This document shows, piece after piece, positions 30,551 through 39,856 of a DNA stretch of 64,000 nt. Position 1 is the first letter of the stretch. Each line of letters starts with the position of its first letter. Origin of the DNA: Flaviaestuariibacter flavus (GTDB taxonomy: Bacteria > Bacteroidota > Bacteroidia > Chitinophagales > Chitinophagaceae); contig NZ_SJZI01000008.1 of NCBI RefSeq assembly GCF_004337505.1, forward strand, positions 13,914-77,913, read 5' to 3'. The notes under the pieces are model-generated. The model searched no databases, was not told the origin of the DNA, and saw only the letters and a list, made by a program, of their open reading frames with translations. The position numbers were made by a program, and so were the translations under genes.

Positions 30551-33151
30551 ATGAGCAAGACGAAAAGTGCCGAATCGCCGATGATGCAGCAGCACAGCGC
30601 CATCAAGGCCCGCTACCCCGACGCGGTGCTGCTGTTTCGCGTGGGTGATTTTTATGAGACCTTCGGGCAGGATGCCATCATCGCTTCGGGTGTGCTGGGC
30701 ATCACCCTTACCAAGCGGAACAACGGCTCGGGCGACTCGGAGCTTGCCGGCTTCCCGCACCACGCACTCGACACCTACCTGCACAAGCTTGTACGCGCCG
30801 GGCACCGCGTAGCCATCTGCGACCAGCTTGAAGACCCGAAAACGGTCAAGGGCATCGTCAAGCGCGGGGTGACCGAAATGGTAACGCCCGGCACGGCCAC
30901 CAACGACAAGCTGCTGGAGCACGGCGCCAACAACTTTCTCGCCTCCCTCCACCTCAGCGCCGATGGCACTTACGGACTTGCTTTTCTCGACATCTCCACC
31001 GGCGAATTCTTTGTGGCCCAGGGCGACCGCGAATACGCCGACAAGCTGCTTATGGGCTTCCGACCCGCCGAAGTGGTTTTCCAGCGCCAGCTGCAGAAAC
31101 GCTTCAAGGAGGAATTCGGCACCCGCTTTTACACCTACGCACTCGACGAATGGGTGTTCCAGGAGCACTATGCCGAAGAATCCCTGCTGAAACATTTTGA
31201 TACCCATTCGCTGAAAGGCTATGGTGTTGACGGACTCACCGCGGGTCTTGTGGCCGCGGGCGCGGTGCTGCACTACCTGAAAGACACCGAGCATCCCAAC
31301 CTCCAGCACATCACCTCCCTGCAGCGGATCGACCAGGAAGAACACCTCTGGCTCGATCGCTTTACCATCCGCAACCTCGAGCTGCTGCACTCGCCGGTGG
31401 AGAACGGCGCCACGCTGCTGAAGGTGCTCGACAACACACTCACGCCGATGGGCGCGCGCCTGCTGAAACGATGGATCGTGTTCCCGCTGAAGGATATCGT
31501 CAAGATCAACGAGCGCCTCGACGTGGTCGGCTTCCTGCTCACCAACTCCGACCTGCGCGAAAAGGCGGGCAATTCGCTGCGCCAGTGCGGCGACCTCGAG
31601 CGCCTCGTGTCGAAGATCCCGCTGAAGAAGATCAACCCGCGCGAGCTGCTCCAGCTGGCGCGTGCGCTGCGCCAGGGTGAGGCGATAAAGGAACTGCTTT
31701 CCGGCTCGGAGTGCGCCTACCTGGCACGCCTAGCCGATGCGCTCCACCCCTGCCACCGCATCCGCGAAAAGATCACGGCCTGGATCACCGAAAACCCACC
31801 GGCCATAGCAACCAAGGGCGGCTTCATCGCCGGCGGCGTGCACGAGGAGCTCGACTCCTGGCGCTACATCGCCCACAACGGCAAGGAATACCTCGCGCAG
31901 CTTCAGCAGGCCGAATCGGAAAAGACCGGCATCCCGTCGCTCAAGATCGGTTTCAACAACGTGTTCGGCTATTACCTCGAAGTGACCAACACGCACAAAG
32001 ACAAGGTGCCGACGGAGTGGATCCGCAAGCAAACGCTGGCCAACTGCGAGCGCTATATCACCCCCGAGCTCAAAGACTACGAAGAAAAGATCACCGGGGC
32101 CGAAGAGAAAATGCTCACCATTGAGCTGCAGCTGCTCGACAGCCTGCTGCACGAGCTGCACGACTATCTTTCCAACTTTCAATCCAACGCCGCCATCCTT
32201 GCCGCGCTCGATTGCCTGTGCTGCTTTGCGCAGAACGCGCTGCAATACGGCTACCGCAAGCCCGAGGTGCATGAAGGCGACGAGATCGAAATCACCGAAG
32301 GCCGTCACCCCGTGATCGAGCGGCAGCTGGCGGCGGGCGAGAGCTATATCGCCAACGACATCACCCTCAACAAAGAGGAGCAGCAGATCATTATCCTCAC
32401 CGGACCCAACATGAGCGGTAAGAGCGCGCTGCTGCGGCAGGCGGCGCTCATCACCCTGATGGCGCATATGGGCTCCTTTGTGCCGGCGTCGGGCGCGCGC
32501 ATCGCGCTCACCGACAAGATCTTCACCCGCGTGGGCGCCTCCGACAACCTGAGCGCCGGCGAATCGACCTTTATGGTGGAGATGAACGAGACCGCATCGA
32601 TCATCAACAATATCTCCCCGCGCTGCCTCATCCTGCTGGACGAGATCGGGCGGGGCACCAGCACCTACGACGGCATCTCCATCGCCTGGAGCATCGCCGA
32701 GCATTTGCACAACAGTCCGCACCGCCCCAAAACGCTCTTCGCCACGCACTACCACGAGCTGAACGAGCTGGAGGCGCGCCTGCCGCGGACAAAGAACTTC
32801 CACGTCACCAACCGCGAGATCGGCGGCAAGATCATCTTCCTCCGCAAGCTCGCGCCGGGCGGCTCCACCCACAGCTTCGGTATTCACGTGGCCCGCATGG
32901 CCGGCATGCCGCCCGAGCTCATTGCCCGCGCAAAAGAAGTGCTGCAGCAACTCGAAGCCAAGGGCGTGGAAACCGGCGCCGTGGAAGCCGTGAAGGGCAT
33001 CGCCGCGCCGAAGATGCAGCTCAGTATTTTCGACGCCCACAGCCAGACCTTTGATGACATCCGCCAACTGCTGGAGCACCTCGACATCAATCGCCTCACA
33101 CCGGTGGAGGCCCTGCTGAAGCTGAGCGAGATCAAGGGGATGATCCGGTAG
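30551..33151 (+). CDS. mutS: DNA mismatch repair protein MutS
   Basis: From ATG 30551 (MSKTKSAESPMMQQ) the protein has 866 residues, the MutS1 length. The mismatch-binding N-terminal motif appears as FRVGDFYETFGQDA (Phe-x-Glu). The connector, lever and clamp domains follow, then the ATPase with Walker A GPNMSGKSALL near 618, ETASIINN, Walker B LILLDEIGRGTSTYDG and THYHEL. It recognises base mismatches and small loops and recruits MutL. A long antisense frame over it is spurious. Confidence 0.98.
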   Translation: MSKTKSAESPMMQQHSAIKARYPDAVLLFRVGDFYETFGQDAIIASGVLGITLTKRNNGSGDSELAGFPHHALDTYLHKLVRAGHRVAICDQLEDPKTVKGIVKRGVTEMVTPGTATNDKLLEHGANNFLASLHLSADGTYGLAFLDISTGEFFVAQGDREYADKLLMGFRPAEVVFQRQLQKRFKEEFGTRFYTYALDEWVFQEHYAEESLLKHFDTHSLKGYGVDGLTAGLVAAGAVLHYLKDTEHPNLQHITSLQRIDQEEHLWLDRFTIRNLELLHSPVENGATLLKVLDNTLTPMGARLLKRWIVFPLKDIVKINERLDVVGFLLTNSDLREKAGNSLRQCGDLERLVSKIPLKKINPRELLQLARALRQGEAIKELLSGSECAYLARLADALHPCHRIREKITAWITENPPAIATKGGFIAGGVHEELDSWRYIAHNGKEYLAQLQQAESEKTGIPSLKIGFNNVFGYYLEVTNTHKDKVPTEWIRKQTLANCERYITPELKDYEEKITGAEEKMLTIELQLLDSLLHELHDYLSNFQSNAAILAALDCLCCFAQNALQYGYRKPEVHEGDEIEITEGRHPVIERQLAAGESYIANDITLNKEEQQIIILTGPNMSGKSALLRQAALITLMAHMGSFVPASGARIALTDKIFTRVGASDNLSAGESTFMVEMNETASIINNISPRCLILLDEIGRGTSTYDGISIAWSIAEHLHNSPHRPKTLFATHYHELNELEARLPRTKNFHVTNREIGGKIIFLRKLAPGGSTHSFGIHVARMAGMPPELIARAKEVLQQLEAKGVETGAVEAVKGIAAPKMQLSIFDAHSQTFDDIRQLLEHLDINRLTPVEALLKLSEIKGMIR

Positions 33152-33255
33152 GCCCCGAAGGGGTTCTGTGGTTTTAAGGTTCTGGGTTTCGGGATGAATT
33201 ATGAAAGTGGCCCAAAGCATCAAAAGGCGGCACCATCCATTTTCAACCGAAACCT

Positions 33256-33285
33256 AAATCAGACATCCGACATCAGACATCCAAA
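33256..33285. repeat. Single-arm heptamer repeat, TGATNTC family
   Basis: On the minus strand: ggatgtc-tgatgtc-ggatgtc-tgattt. Only one arm is present in this mutS downstream gap. Confidence 0.6.
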
Positions 33286-33349
33286 AATTCTCTCCGGGTT
33301 ACCTTAATATTAAGTGGGAAACTTCTCTGTCGTGGTTGAGAAATAATGT

Positions 33350-33357
33350 TATTTTTG
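33350..33357 (+). promoter_or_regulatory. -7 element (TATTTTTG) of the CHRD lipoprotein gene
   Basis: Exact TAnnTTTG, 17 bases before ATG 33375. Confidence 0.55.
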
Positions 33358-33374
33358 GCCGCAAATCAGCCATT

Positions 33375-33866
33375 ATGTTGAAAAGACTGAGTTTTATCGC
33401 GGTATCGGCCCTCGTCATCGCGGTTTCCTGTAAGAAAAGCGAAGAAGTGGTCACTTATGTAGGAAACGGCCTCCCGTTGAATTCCAACCAGGTAGTGCCC
33501 GTTCCGGCCACCCCCTCTCCGGCAAGCGGCAGCCTCAATGCCACCTACGACAAGAATACCCGCACGCTGAGCTACAGCGTTACCTGGTCGAACACCAACG
33601 ACTCTGTAACCGCGATACGCCTGCACGGTCCTGCCGAGCCGGGCTTTGCCGGTGCTATTGTCCAGGCCTTCATCAACTCCACTTCTTCACAATCAGTTCC
33701 CCCGCGCCGCAAAACGGGTTCGTTCAGCACAAGCGTGTCGGTGGACAATGTGCTGGTAAAGGAAGACGACATCCTCAACGATCTTTATTACGTTGCCGTA
33801 TATACGAAGAGCTCGGGCGCAGCCCCTGAACTTCGTGGCCAGATCCGGGTTCGCCGGGCAGAGTAA
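33375..33866 (+). CDS. CHRD-domain lipoprotein
   Basis: From ATG 33375 the protein has 163 residues with a lipoprotein signal (MLKRLSFIAVSALVIAVSC, Cys followed by KK). The mature part matches a CHRD domain: LNSNQVVPVPATPSPASGSL, then LSYSVTWSN, TAIRLHGPAEPG and a terminal ELRGQIRV. CHRD domains are extracellular beta-sandwiches of unclear function, common as single-domain lipoproteins in Bacteroidota. It stands alone on its strand. Confidence 0.87.
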   Translation: MLKRLSFIAVSALVIAVSCKKSEEVVTYVGNGLPLNSNQVVPVPATPSPASGSLNATYDKNTRTLSYSVTWSNTNDSVTAIRLHGPAEPGFAGAIVQAFINSTSSQSVPPRRKTGSFSTSVSVDNVLVKEDDILNDLYYVAVYTKSSGAAPELRGQIRVRRAE

Positions 33867-34068
33867 TGCCTTATCCCGGCCTCTCTCCGGCAGGAGCGGG
33901 AGTTGAATATCGAATAGCGAACAAGGAATATCGAATATCGAAGCAAAGAGCGGATGCCTATGGCATCCGCTCTTTTGTATCAGGATCAAACGGAAGACTG
34001 TTCGGAAAAGTAGTAACCTACCCCGGTGTCACCCCTCTCCTCCCGGAGAGAGGCTGGGGGTGAGGTCA
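33864..34068. repeat. Nested palindrome with AAAGAGCGGATGCC core (copy B)
   Basis: The core hairpin at 33945-33975 has the same 14-bp stem as copies A and C with loop TAT. It is followed by gtatcaggatcaaacngaag and actgttcg, shared with copy C. The right arm (cacccctctcctcccggaga through ggctgggggtgaggtca) supplies the stop TGA of the SET gene. The left arm is degenerate. Confidence 0.8.
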
Positions 34069-34464
34069 ATGCGCCTCAAACCACAGCGGCGATGCGTCAT
34101 CCGGCACGCCATTATAATTGATGAAGAGCTCCTCTCCTTTTTTCACCGCGCGTACCGTACGGATCAGGATCAGCTGCTCGGGGTAATGCATTTCGTATTC
34201 GCAATTGGCATCGTAGGCGTGGTTGTACAGCGATACATATCCCAGCGCCATACAGCACTGGGTGCGGCTTTTGCCCCATTCGAAGATATAGTCGTGGAGC
34301 AGCGTCTCGTCGATGTGACGGCGCTGCCGCGCGGGCAGCACGATCACCGGCGCCACTTCCACAAGCGTGTGGGGTTTCATAGCCATATCGGTAAACATGC
34401 CGCGGCCGCGGCTCTCAGTTTCACTGACCCGCAGTGCGGGATGTAAGTAGTTGATCGGATTCAC
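34066..34464 (-). CDS. SET-domain protein (putative lysine methyltransferase)
   Basis: Probable GTG start at 34464 (reading VNPINYLHPALRV) gives 132 residues; the frame runs to 34536 but would cross the divergent promoter region. SET motifs are visible: ESRGRGMFTDMAM (GxG), YVSLYNHAYDANCEYEM (NHS-like) and GEELFINYNG (ELxYDY-like). A minimal SET domain with no pre- or post-SET parts. Such bacterial proteins may methylate protein lysines; the target is unknown. The stop codon comes from the adjoining palindrome. Confidence 0.83.
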   Translation of the reverse strand: MNPINYLHPALRVSETESRGRGMFTDMAMKPHTLVEVAPVIVLPARQRRHIDETLLHDYIFEWGKSRTQCCMALGYVSLYNHAYDANCEYEMHYPEQLILIRTVRAVKKGEELFINYNGVPDDASPLWFEAH

Positions 34465-34522
34465 GCGGCAAATATTCGGAATAATCTTTTTGCAAGGGGA
34501 ATGCCTGTTTGCCGCACGGCTG

Positions 34523-34530
34523 TATTTTTG
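34523..34530 (+). promoter_or_regulatory. -7 element (TATTTTTG) of mgtE
   Basis: Exact TAnnTTTG, 4 bases before ATG 34535, which argues against the longer frame from 34451. Confidence 0.62.
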
Positions 34531-34534
34531 GCGC

Positions 34535-35929
34535 ATGTCGCTGGAATTACTGAAGCAGGAGTTTGAGCACGTGCTGCAGAGTGAAGACCCGCAGGCCCTG
34601 CACCTGTTCCTCGATCAGCAGAACATCACCGAGATCGCCGACCTCGTGTACGAGGAGCCCGATCACGGCAGCGAGATCATTGCCGCCATGTCGGTGCACC
34701 GCGCTTCCGGCGTCTTCCGTATCCTCGAGTTCGGGATGCAGAAGAAGATCATTGAGGAGCTGGCCCCTTCCAAAGTGGCCGAACTGCTCAACGAGCTTCC
34801 GCCCGACGACCGTACCTCCTTTCTCGAAGACCTCCCCAGCAACGTGGTACGCGAGCTCATCAAGCAGCTCAACCCCGAAGAGCGCAAGGTTACGCTGTCG
34901 CTGCTCGGCTACCCCGAAAACTCGGTGGGCCGCCTGATGACGCCTGACTACGTATATGTATACGAAGACAATACGGTGGCCCAGGTACTCAACATCATCC
35001 GGCGTGTGGGCAAGAACACGGAGACCATCGATGTGATTTACGTGATCAATGAAAAGGGCGAGCTGCTCGACGACATCCGGATCCGCGAGTTCATCCTCGC
35101 CGACCCCACCAGCCGTGTGAGCGAGCTGATGGACGACCGCGTGATCGCGCTGAACGCCTACCAGGACCAGGAAGATGCCTCCGAAGCCTTCAAGATGAAT
35201 AACCGCGTGGCCCTGCCCGTGGTGAGCAACTCCAACAAGCTGCTGGGTATCATCACCATCGACGACATCCTGTGGGTGGCCTCGGAGGAGTTCTCCGAAG
35301 ACATCCAGAAGATCGGCGGTACCGAGGCCCTCGACGAGCCCTATCTTGACATGCCGCTCCTGAAACTGGTTCGAAAGCGCGCCGGCTGGCTGATCATCCT
35401 GTTTTTCAGTGAAATGCTGACGGCCACAGCCATGGCCTATTTCAACGACGAACTCTCGCGGGCGATCGTATTGGCTAATTTCATTCCGCTGATCATCGCC
35501 AGTGGCGGCAACAGCGGCTCGCAGGCTTCCACGCTGATTATTCAGGCACTGGCGATGGGTGAAGTGAGCGTGGCCGACTGGTGGCGGATCATGCGCCGCG
35601 AAATTCTAAGCGGCCTCTTACTGGGAGGCGTTTTGGGAATTATTGGCTTCGTCCGGATCATTGTGTGGCACGAACTGATGCAACGCGGATGGATCAATGA
35701 CCTATATGGCGTGCACTGGCTGTTCATTGGCCTCGCCATCGGCTTCACCGTGCTTGGCGTGGTGCTCTGGGGCACCCTCACCGGCTCAATGCTGCCCCTC
35801 GTGCTGAAGCGCCTCGGCGCCGACCCCGCGGTATCCTCGGCCCCCTTCGTTTCCACGCTCGTGGATGTGACCGGGCTCGTAATCTATTTTTCAGTGGCGT
35901 ATCTGTTTCTGGCGGGGCGCCTGCTATGA
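34535..35929 (+). CDS. mgtE: Magnesium transporter MgtE
   Basis: From ATG 34535 (MSLELLKQEFEHVL) the protein has 464 residues. The cytoplasmic N domain (about 1-120) contains LNELPPDDRTSFLEDLPSN, then two CBS domains (about 130-250: VGRLMTPDYVYVYEDNTVAQ and NRVALPVVSNSNKLLGIITI). A five-helix membrane domain follows, with the Mg-site segment IPLIIASGGNSGSQASTLII. A dimeric Mg2+-gated channel of the inner membrane. Its TGA stop opens palindrome copy C. Confidence 0.96.
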   Translation: MSLELLKQEFEHVLQSEDPQALHLFLDQQNITEIADLVYEEPDHGSEIIAAMSVHRASGVFRILEFGMQKKIIEELAPSKVAELLNELPPDDRTSFLEDLPSNVVRELIKQLNPEERKVTLSLLGYPENSVGRLMTPDYVYVYEDNTVAQVLNIIRRVGKNTETIDVIYVINEKGELLDDIRIREFILADPTSRVSELMDDRVIALNAYQDQEDASEAFKMNNRVALPVVSNSNKLLGIITIDDILWVASEEFSEDIQKIGGTEALDEPYLDMPLLKLVRKRAGWLIILFFSEMLTATAMAYFNDELSRAIVLANFIPLIIASGGNSGSQASTLIIQALAMGEVSVADWWRIMRREILSGLLLGGVLGIIGFVRIIVWHELMQRGWINDLYGVHWLFIGLAIGFTVLGVVLWGTLTGSMLPLVLKRLGADPAVSSAPFVSTLVDVTGLVIYFSVAYLFLAGRLL

Positions 35930-36136
35930 GCTCCCGGCCCCTTCCCAAAGGGAAGGGGTGCCTCTGTTGGACATTCATCACGGTTTGTTGCTTTCTGCTG
36001 ATTGAAATCCAAAAGCAAAGAGCGGATGCCATCGGCATCCGCTCTTTCGTATCAGGATCAAACAGAAGACTGTTCGAAACAGCAGTAAACTACCGGAGTG
36101 CCACCCCTTCCCCTCGGGAAGGGGCCGGGGGATGGG
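35927..36136. repeat. Nested palindrome with AAAGAGCGGATGCC core (copy C)
   Basis: Arms: ggccccttcccaaagggaag and the opposing ccttcccctcgggaaggggc. Core hairpin 36017-36047 with loop ATC. The sequence ctgctgattgaaatccaaaa upstream and tcaaacagaagactgttcga downstream match the inverted inner part of copy A. Confidence 0.8.
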
Positions 36137-36200
36137 TCCGAGAGAGACCGGTGGTGAGGTTTGGGCACGACATTTTCATTACTCTAGCCAAACGACGATC

Positions 36201-36911
36201 ATGGCAAAGGCAAATAACGATAATCGCAACCGCATCCCTGAAAACGACCCTTCCAAGGCTATGGACAGCAAGCGGGAAGTGGACAAGTCGCCCGATGAGA
36301 AAACCGACCAGGATTTCCCGGGCTACCCGCATTACCCGGCGCGCGAGGACATCATGGACAAGCGTACCGACAGCCACCGGGTGGACCTGGATGTGGAAAA
36401 TCTTCCCAACTCCCGTAACCTCAGCGGTGTGAGCCAGCGCTTCCAGGGCAACAGCGGCACCAACAGCGACCGCGGCCCGGCAGGCGAACGCAGCCGTGGC
36501 GGCGAGGCACCGGAAACCGACGCCCAGCGGACCACCAACTCGCGCAGCGCCGAGATCGGGACGCCGCAGGACGTGGACAGCGATGACCTGGGTATTCGCC
36601 CCGGCACCGAGGCCGACGTAGATCCCGATGAAGCCCGTGCCCTCGCCAGCACCGACCGCGGCACCGACGACAGCGCCAACCTGCGCCGCGCCGCCCTCGA
36701 CGACCGCGACTTCGAAGGCGAGCCGCTCAACGAGGCCTCTTTTGGTCCCGCCCATACGAGCGGCGACCTCGACATCCCCGAAGAAACCGACGAGACCAAC
36801 ACCGAGTCGATGGGCCAGGGCGATGAAGAGAACAAATACTACAGCCTCGGCGGCGACCGCCAGGAAGGCAATGAAGAAGACCCTTATTCGGGCCCGGGAC
36901 GCGGGCAGTAA
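36201..36911 (+). CDS. Acidic, intrinsically disordered protein of unknown function
   Basis: From ATG 36201 (MAKANNDNRNRIPENDPSKA) the protein has 236 residues: no signal peptide, no membrane helix, few hydrophobic residues, and a composition dominated by Asp, Glu, Asn, Arg, Gly, Ser and Thr. It is probably disordered and cytoplasmic, perhaps a stress or desiccation-linked hydrophilic protein; no family is recognised. A strong terminator follows, so it is likely expressed as a single gene. Antisense frames over it reflect the high GC content. Confidence 0.75.
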   Translation: MAKANNDNRNRIPENDPSKAMDSKREVDKSPDEKTDQDFPGYPHYPAREDIMDKRTDSHRVDLDVENLPNSRNLSGVSQRFQGNSGTNSDRGPAGERSRGGEAPETDAQRTTNSRSAEIGTPQDVDSDDLGIRPGTEADVDPDEARALASTDRGTDDSANLRRAALDDRDFEGEPLNEASFGPAHTSGDLDIPEETDETNTESMGQGDEENKYYSLGGDRQEGNEEDPYSGPGRGQ

Positions 36912-36937
36912 CCCGGCGGGGTGCATCAGATAAATGC

Positions 36938-36975
36938 AAAAGAAACGGGTGAGCCGACGCTCACCCGTTTCTTTT
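36938..36975 (+). terminator. Strong intrinsic terminator
   Basis: A 17-bp perfect stem (aaaagaaacgggtgagc / gctcacccgtttctttt) with CGAC loop, 26 bases after the disordered-protein gene. Confidence 0.88.
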
Positions 36976-37073
36976 GAGAACAGCGGCCGCCATACCGTAG
37001 TTGACCATGTGCACGGATGCCTTAACTTTACCGAAGACCTTAACCCGGCACCGCGCCCAACAAATTACAAAGC

Positions 37074-39455
37074 GTGCAACTACAAGCGGAAACAAAACGG
37101 CCCTCCCTCGATTTCGAATTATTACCCGCCTTCGCCGGCTACCTCCTCGAACATAAGCTCGAAGCCTTCGTGCGCCTGCAATACCGGTTTACGTACGAAA
37201 TAGAACTCACCCTGCTCAACCAGGTGGCGCACCTGAGCGAGGAGGAGCAGCTCACCTTCGGCCGCGAATACAACCGCGATCTTCTGAAACACCTGGCCGA
37301 GAACCGCGTGGGTGATTTCATCCGCAACCGGATGACGCAGTGGCAGCAGAATGCCCTTTTCTTCGACAAGTATTCGGTGATCGCCGAAGACATTACCAAG
37401 CTCAGTTACATCCGCAAGCGGGCCTTTCACCAGCTGCTGCCGGATTATTGCGCCGAAGGGGTGCCGATGCTGCAGCTGGTGCACGAGATCGACCGGCTTT
37501 TTCTTCGCTACGATGCAGCCTCGCTGGAGGTGCTCACGGGTATCATCGAGCAGCAGGCCGCCGAGCGCTCGCTGTTCATTGAAAAGATCAACAGCACGAT
37601 TCCCGGGGCACTGTATATTTTCGACGTCCGCACCTTCCGCAACTTATATGCAAACGAGAACTTCACCGAGGTGATGGGTTATTCGCGTGAAGAACTCAAT
37701 GCCCTCGGGCAGGAGGCCCTGACCGCTGTGATCCATCCCGACGACCGGGCGGTGGTGGAGGCGCACCTGGAAAGACTCCAGGAAGCGTCGGACGGTGACT
37801 TTATGAGCTACCAGTACCGCATCCGGGGAAAGGATGGCCGGTACCGCTGGTACCGGAGCAGCGAAAGCGTATTCCGGCGTGATGCCGGGGGGAAGATCAG
37901 CGAGATCATCGCCATCTGCCTCAATATCGACACCGAAATGCAAACCGCCCAGGCGCTCCGCGAACGCGAGGAGCAATTGCTCGAGGCGCAGGCCATCGCC
38001 CGCATCGGCTCTTTTTACTGGACCCTTGAAAACAACAAGTACACCTTCACCCCGGAGCTTTCGAAAATTTTCGGACACCGCGGCGAAGACTTCGACTTTT
38101 ACGCCCATGTGCATCCCGACGATCTTGAGCGGGTGCGGAGCAAAGTGGAAGCTGCGCTGACAACAGGCACCTTCGACAGTGAATACCGATACGACTCGCC
38201 CGAAGGGCCGAAGCAGCTGTGGGCGCGGGGCGTATTGCACCTCCGTGCCGAAAAGCCCTATGCCATCAGCGGAACGGTCATGGACATCACCGAGCTGCAC
38301 CGCACCAGCCAGGCGCTCCGCGAACAGCAGCTCTTCCTCGAAAAGCTCGCCGACGCCTCGCCGATGTGGCTTTACCTGTTCGACATACCGAGCGGCCGCT
38401 TTCAGTACGTGAACCGCGAGATCTTTTATGTGCTGGGATATACGCCCGAAGAAATACTGGAACTTGAAAGCAGTGCCGTTACCGGACTCTATCATCCCGA
38501 CGACTGGTCCCTGCTGCCGGAGCGGGCCGGTAGCGAAAGCCGCTTCCAATTCAGCGAATCGATGATGCAGTATGAATGCCGGCTCCGCAAAAAAGACGGC
38601 GACTGGTACTGGCTGCTTGCACGCGAGATCGTTTTCAAAAAAGATGAAAGCGGCGCCGTGCAACAGATCCTCGGCGCGGCCCTCGATATCAACCGCCGCA
38701 AGGAAATGGAGCGCACCCTGCTGCAGAACTCCTTCCAGCTGGAGCAAAGCAATGCCGCACTCGAAGAGTTCGCCTACGTGGCTTCGCACGACCTCAAAGA
38801 GCCACTTCGTAAGATCTCGACCTTCGGCGACCGCCTTGTGTCTTCGCAGATGGACCGCCTTACCGATGACGGGAAGCTTTACCTCAGTAAAGTTGTGGAC
38901 GCCTCGCAACGGATGCAGGCCATGATCGACGACCTGCTGTCGGTATCGCGCATCTCGGGCAACCGAGGGTTTGAGCGCGTGGCACTCAAATCATTGCTCG
39001 ACGACGCCATCGGGGCGCTCGAGTTCAAGATCGAGCAGTGCGGGGCCCGGATCAATGCCAGTGAGTTGCCGGAGGCCGAAGTGGTGCCGTCGCAGTTCCG
39101 GCAGTTGTTTCAGAACCTGCTCAGCAACTCGCTCAAGTTCGCGCGCGAAGGCGTCCCCCCCGTGGTAGATGTCCGTTACCGTTACCTGCGTCCCGAAGAA
39201 GTTGCGCACCTGCAGTTGCGGAAGGCGGCTTCTTACCTCGAGCTCAGCTTTCGTGATAATGGCATCGGGTTTGAAAATGAGTATGCAGGCAAGATCTTCC
39301 AGATCTTCCAGCGGCTGCACGGACGCAGCGAGTACGAGGGCAACGGCATCGGACTGGCGATCGTGAAAAAAATTGCCGAGCACCACGGCGGCACCATCGG
39401 GGCAGAAGGAGACCCCGGACACGGCGCGGTGTTCACCCTAATTTTACCCTTATGA
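37074..39455 (+). CDS. Cytosolic sensor histidine kinase with three PAS domains
   Basis: A 793-residue protein starting at GTG 37074. Residues 1-165 are a helical region without an assigned domain (HKLEAFVRLQYRFTYEIELT). Three PAS/PAC modules follow at about 180-295, 300-410 and 420-540 (each closing near DIN, DIT or NID). The HisKA domain has His572 in YVASHDLKEPLRKI. The HATPase has NLLSNSLKFA (N box), DNGIGFENEYAGKIFQIFQR (G1/F) and GNGIGLAIVKKI (G2). No membrane helix is seen, so it senses an internal signal such as redox, light or a small ligand. Overlaps the response regulator by four bases. Confidence 0.94.
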   Translation: MQLQAETKRPSLDFELLPAFAGYLLEHKLEAFVRLQYRFTYEIELTLLNQVAHLSEEEQLTFGREYNRDLLKHLAENRVGDFIRNRMTQWQQNALFFDKYSVIAEDITKLSYIRKRAFHQLLPDYCAEGVPMLQLVHEIDRLFLRYDAASLEVLTGIIEQQAAERSLFIEKINSTIPGALYIFDVRTFRNLYANENFTEVMGYSREELNALGQEALTAVIHPDDRAVVEAHLERLQEASDGDFMSYQYRIRGKDGRYRWYRSSESVFRRDAGGKISEIIAICLNIDTEMQTAQALREREEQLLEAQAIARIGSFYWTLENNKYTFTPELSKIFGHRGEDFDFYAHVHPDDLERVRSKVEAALTTGTFDSEYRYDSPEGPKQLWARGVLHLRAEKPYAISGTVMDITELHRTSQALREQQLFLEKLADASPMWLYLFDIPSGRFQYVNREIFYVLGYTPEEILELESSAVTGLYHPDDWSLLPERAGSESRFQFSESMMQYECRLRKKDGDWYWLLAREIVFKKDESGAVQQILGAALDINRRKEMERTLLQNSFQLEQSNAALEEFAYVASHDLKEPLRKISTFGDRLVSSQMDRLTDDGKLYLSKVVDASQRMQAMIDDLLSVSRISGNRGFERVALKSLLDDAIGALEFKIEQCGARINASELPEAEVVPSQFRQLFQNLLSNSLKFAREGVPPVVDVRYRYLRPEEVAHLQLRKAASYLELSFRDNGIGFENEYAGKIFQIFQRLHGRSEYEGNGIGLAIVKKIAEHHGGTIGAEGDPGHGAVFTLILPL

Positions 39456-39856
39456 TGAAGGCATACGAGATCTGGATTGTAGATGATGACGCCGACGACC
39501 GGGAAATATTGCGAGATGCCTTTACCGGCAGCCGTGCCGGCGACGAGTATCTCTTTCTTGAAAACGGTGATGCCCTGATGGCTGCCCTCGAGGGACGCGA
39601 GTCCGAAAAGCTGCCCTCCCTGATCATGCTCGATCTCAATATGCCGGGGAAAGACGGCCGCGAGGCACTGCGCGAGATCAAGGGCCGCGAGGAGTTTCAC
39701 GGCGTGCCCATCGTGGTGTTTACCACCTCTTCTTCCGACCGCGACCGCAATCACTGCTATAGGCTCGGCGCCAACTGCTTCGTCACCAAGCCCGACACCT
39801 TCAACAAACTGGTGGAGCTCGCCGGTCATGTGCAGGCGCTTTGGCTGCCGGTATAA
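39452..39856 (+). CDS. Single-domain response regulator
   Basis: A 134-residue receiver domain only, of the Rcp1 type: acidic pocket DDD (11-13), phospho-acceptor Asp61 in IMLDLNMPGKDG, Thr/Ser in VVFTTSSS and Lys in VTKPD. There is no output domain, so it acts by protein contact or in a phosphorelay. Its ATG overlaps the kinase stop (ATGATGA), giving coupled translation, and it is almost certainly the kinase partner. Confidence 0.95.
   Translation: MMKAYEIWIVDDDADDREILRDAFTGSRAGDEYLFLENGDALMAALEGRESEKLPSLIMLDLNMPGKDGREALREIKGREEFHGVPIVVFTTSSSDRDRNHCYRLGANCFVTKPDTFNKLVELAGHVQALWLPV

Noticed and set aside
31730..33223. 497-codon minus-strand open frame over mutS
   Set aside because: MutS ATPase motifs are intact on the plus strand; the antisense product has no conserved features.
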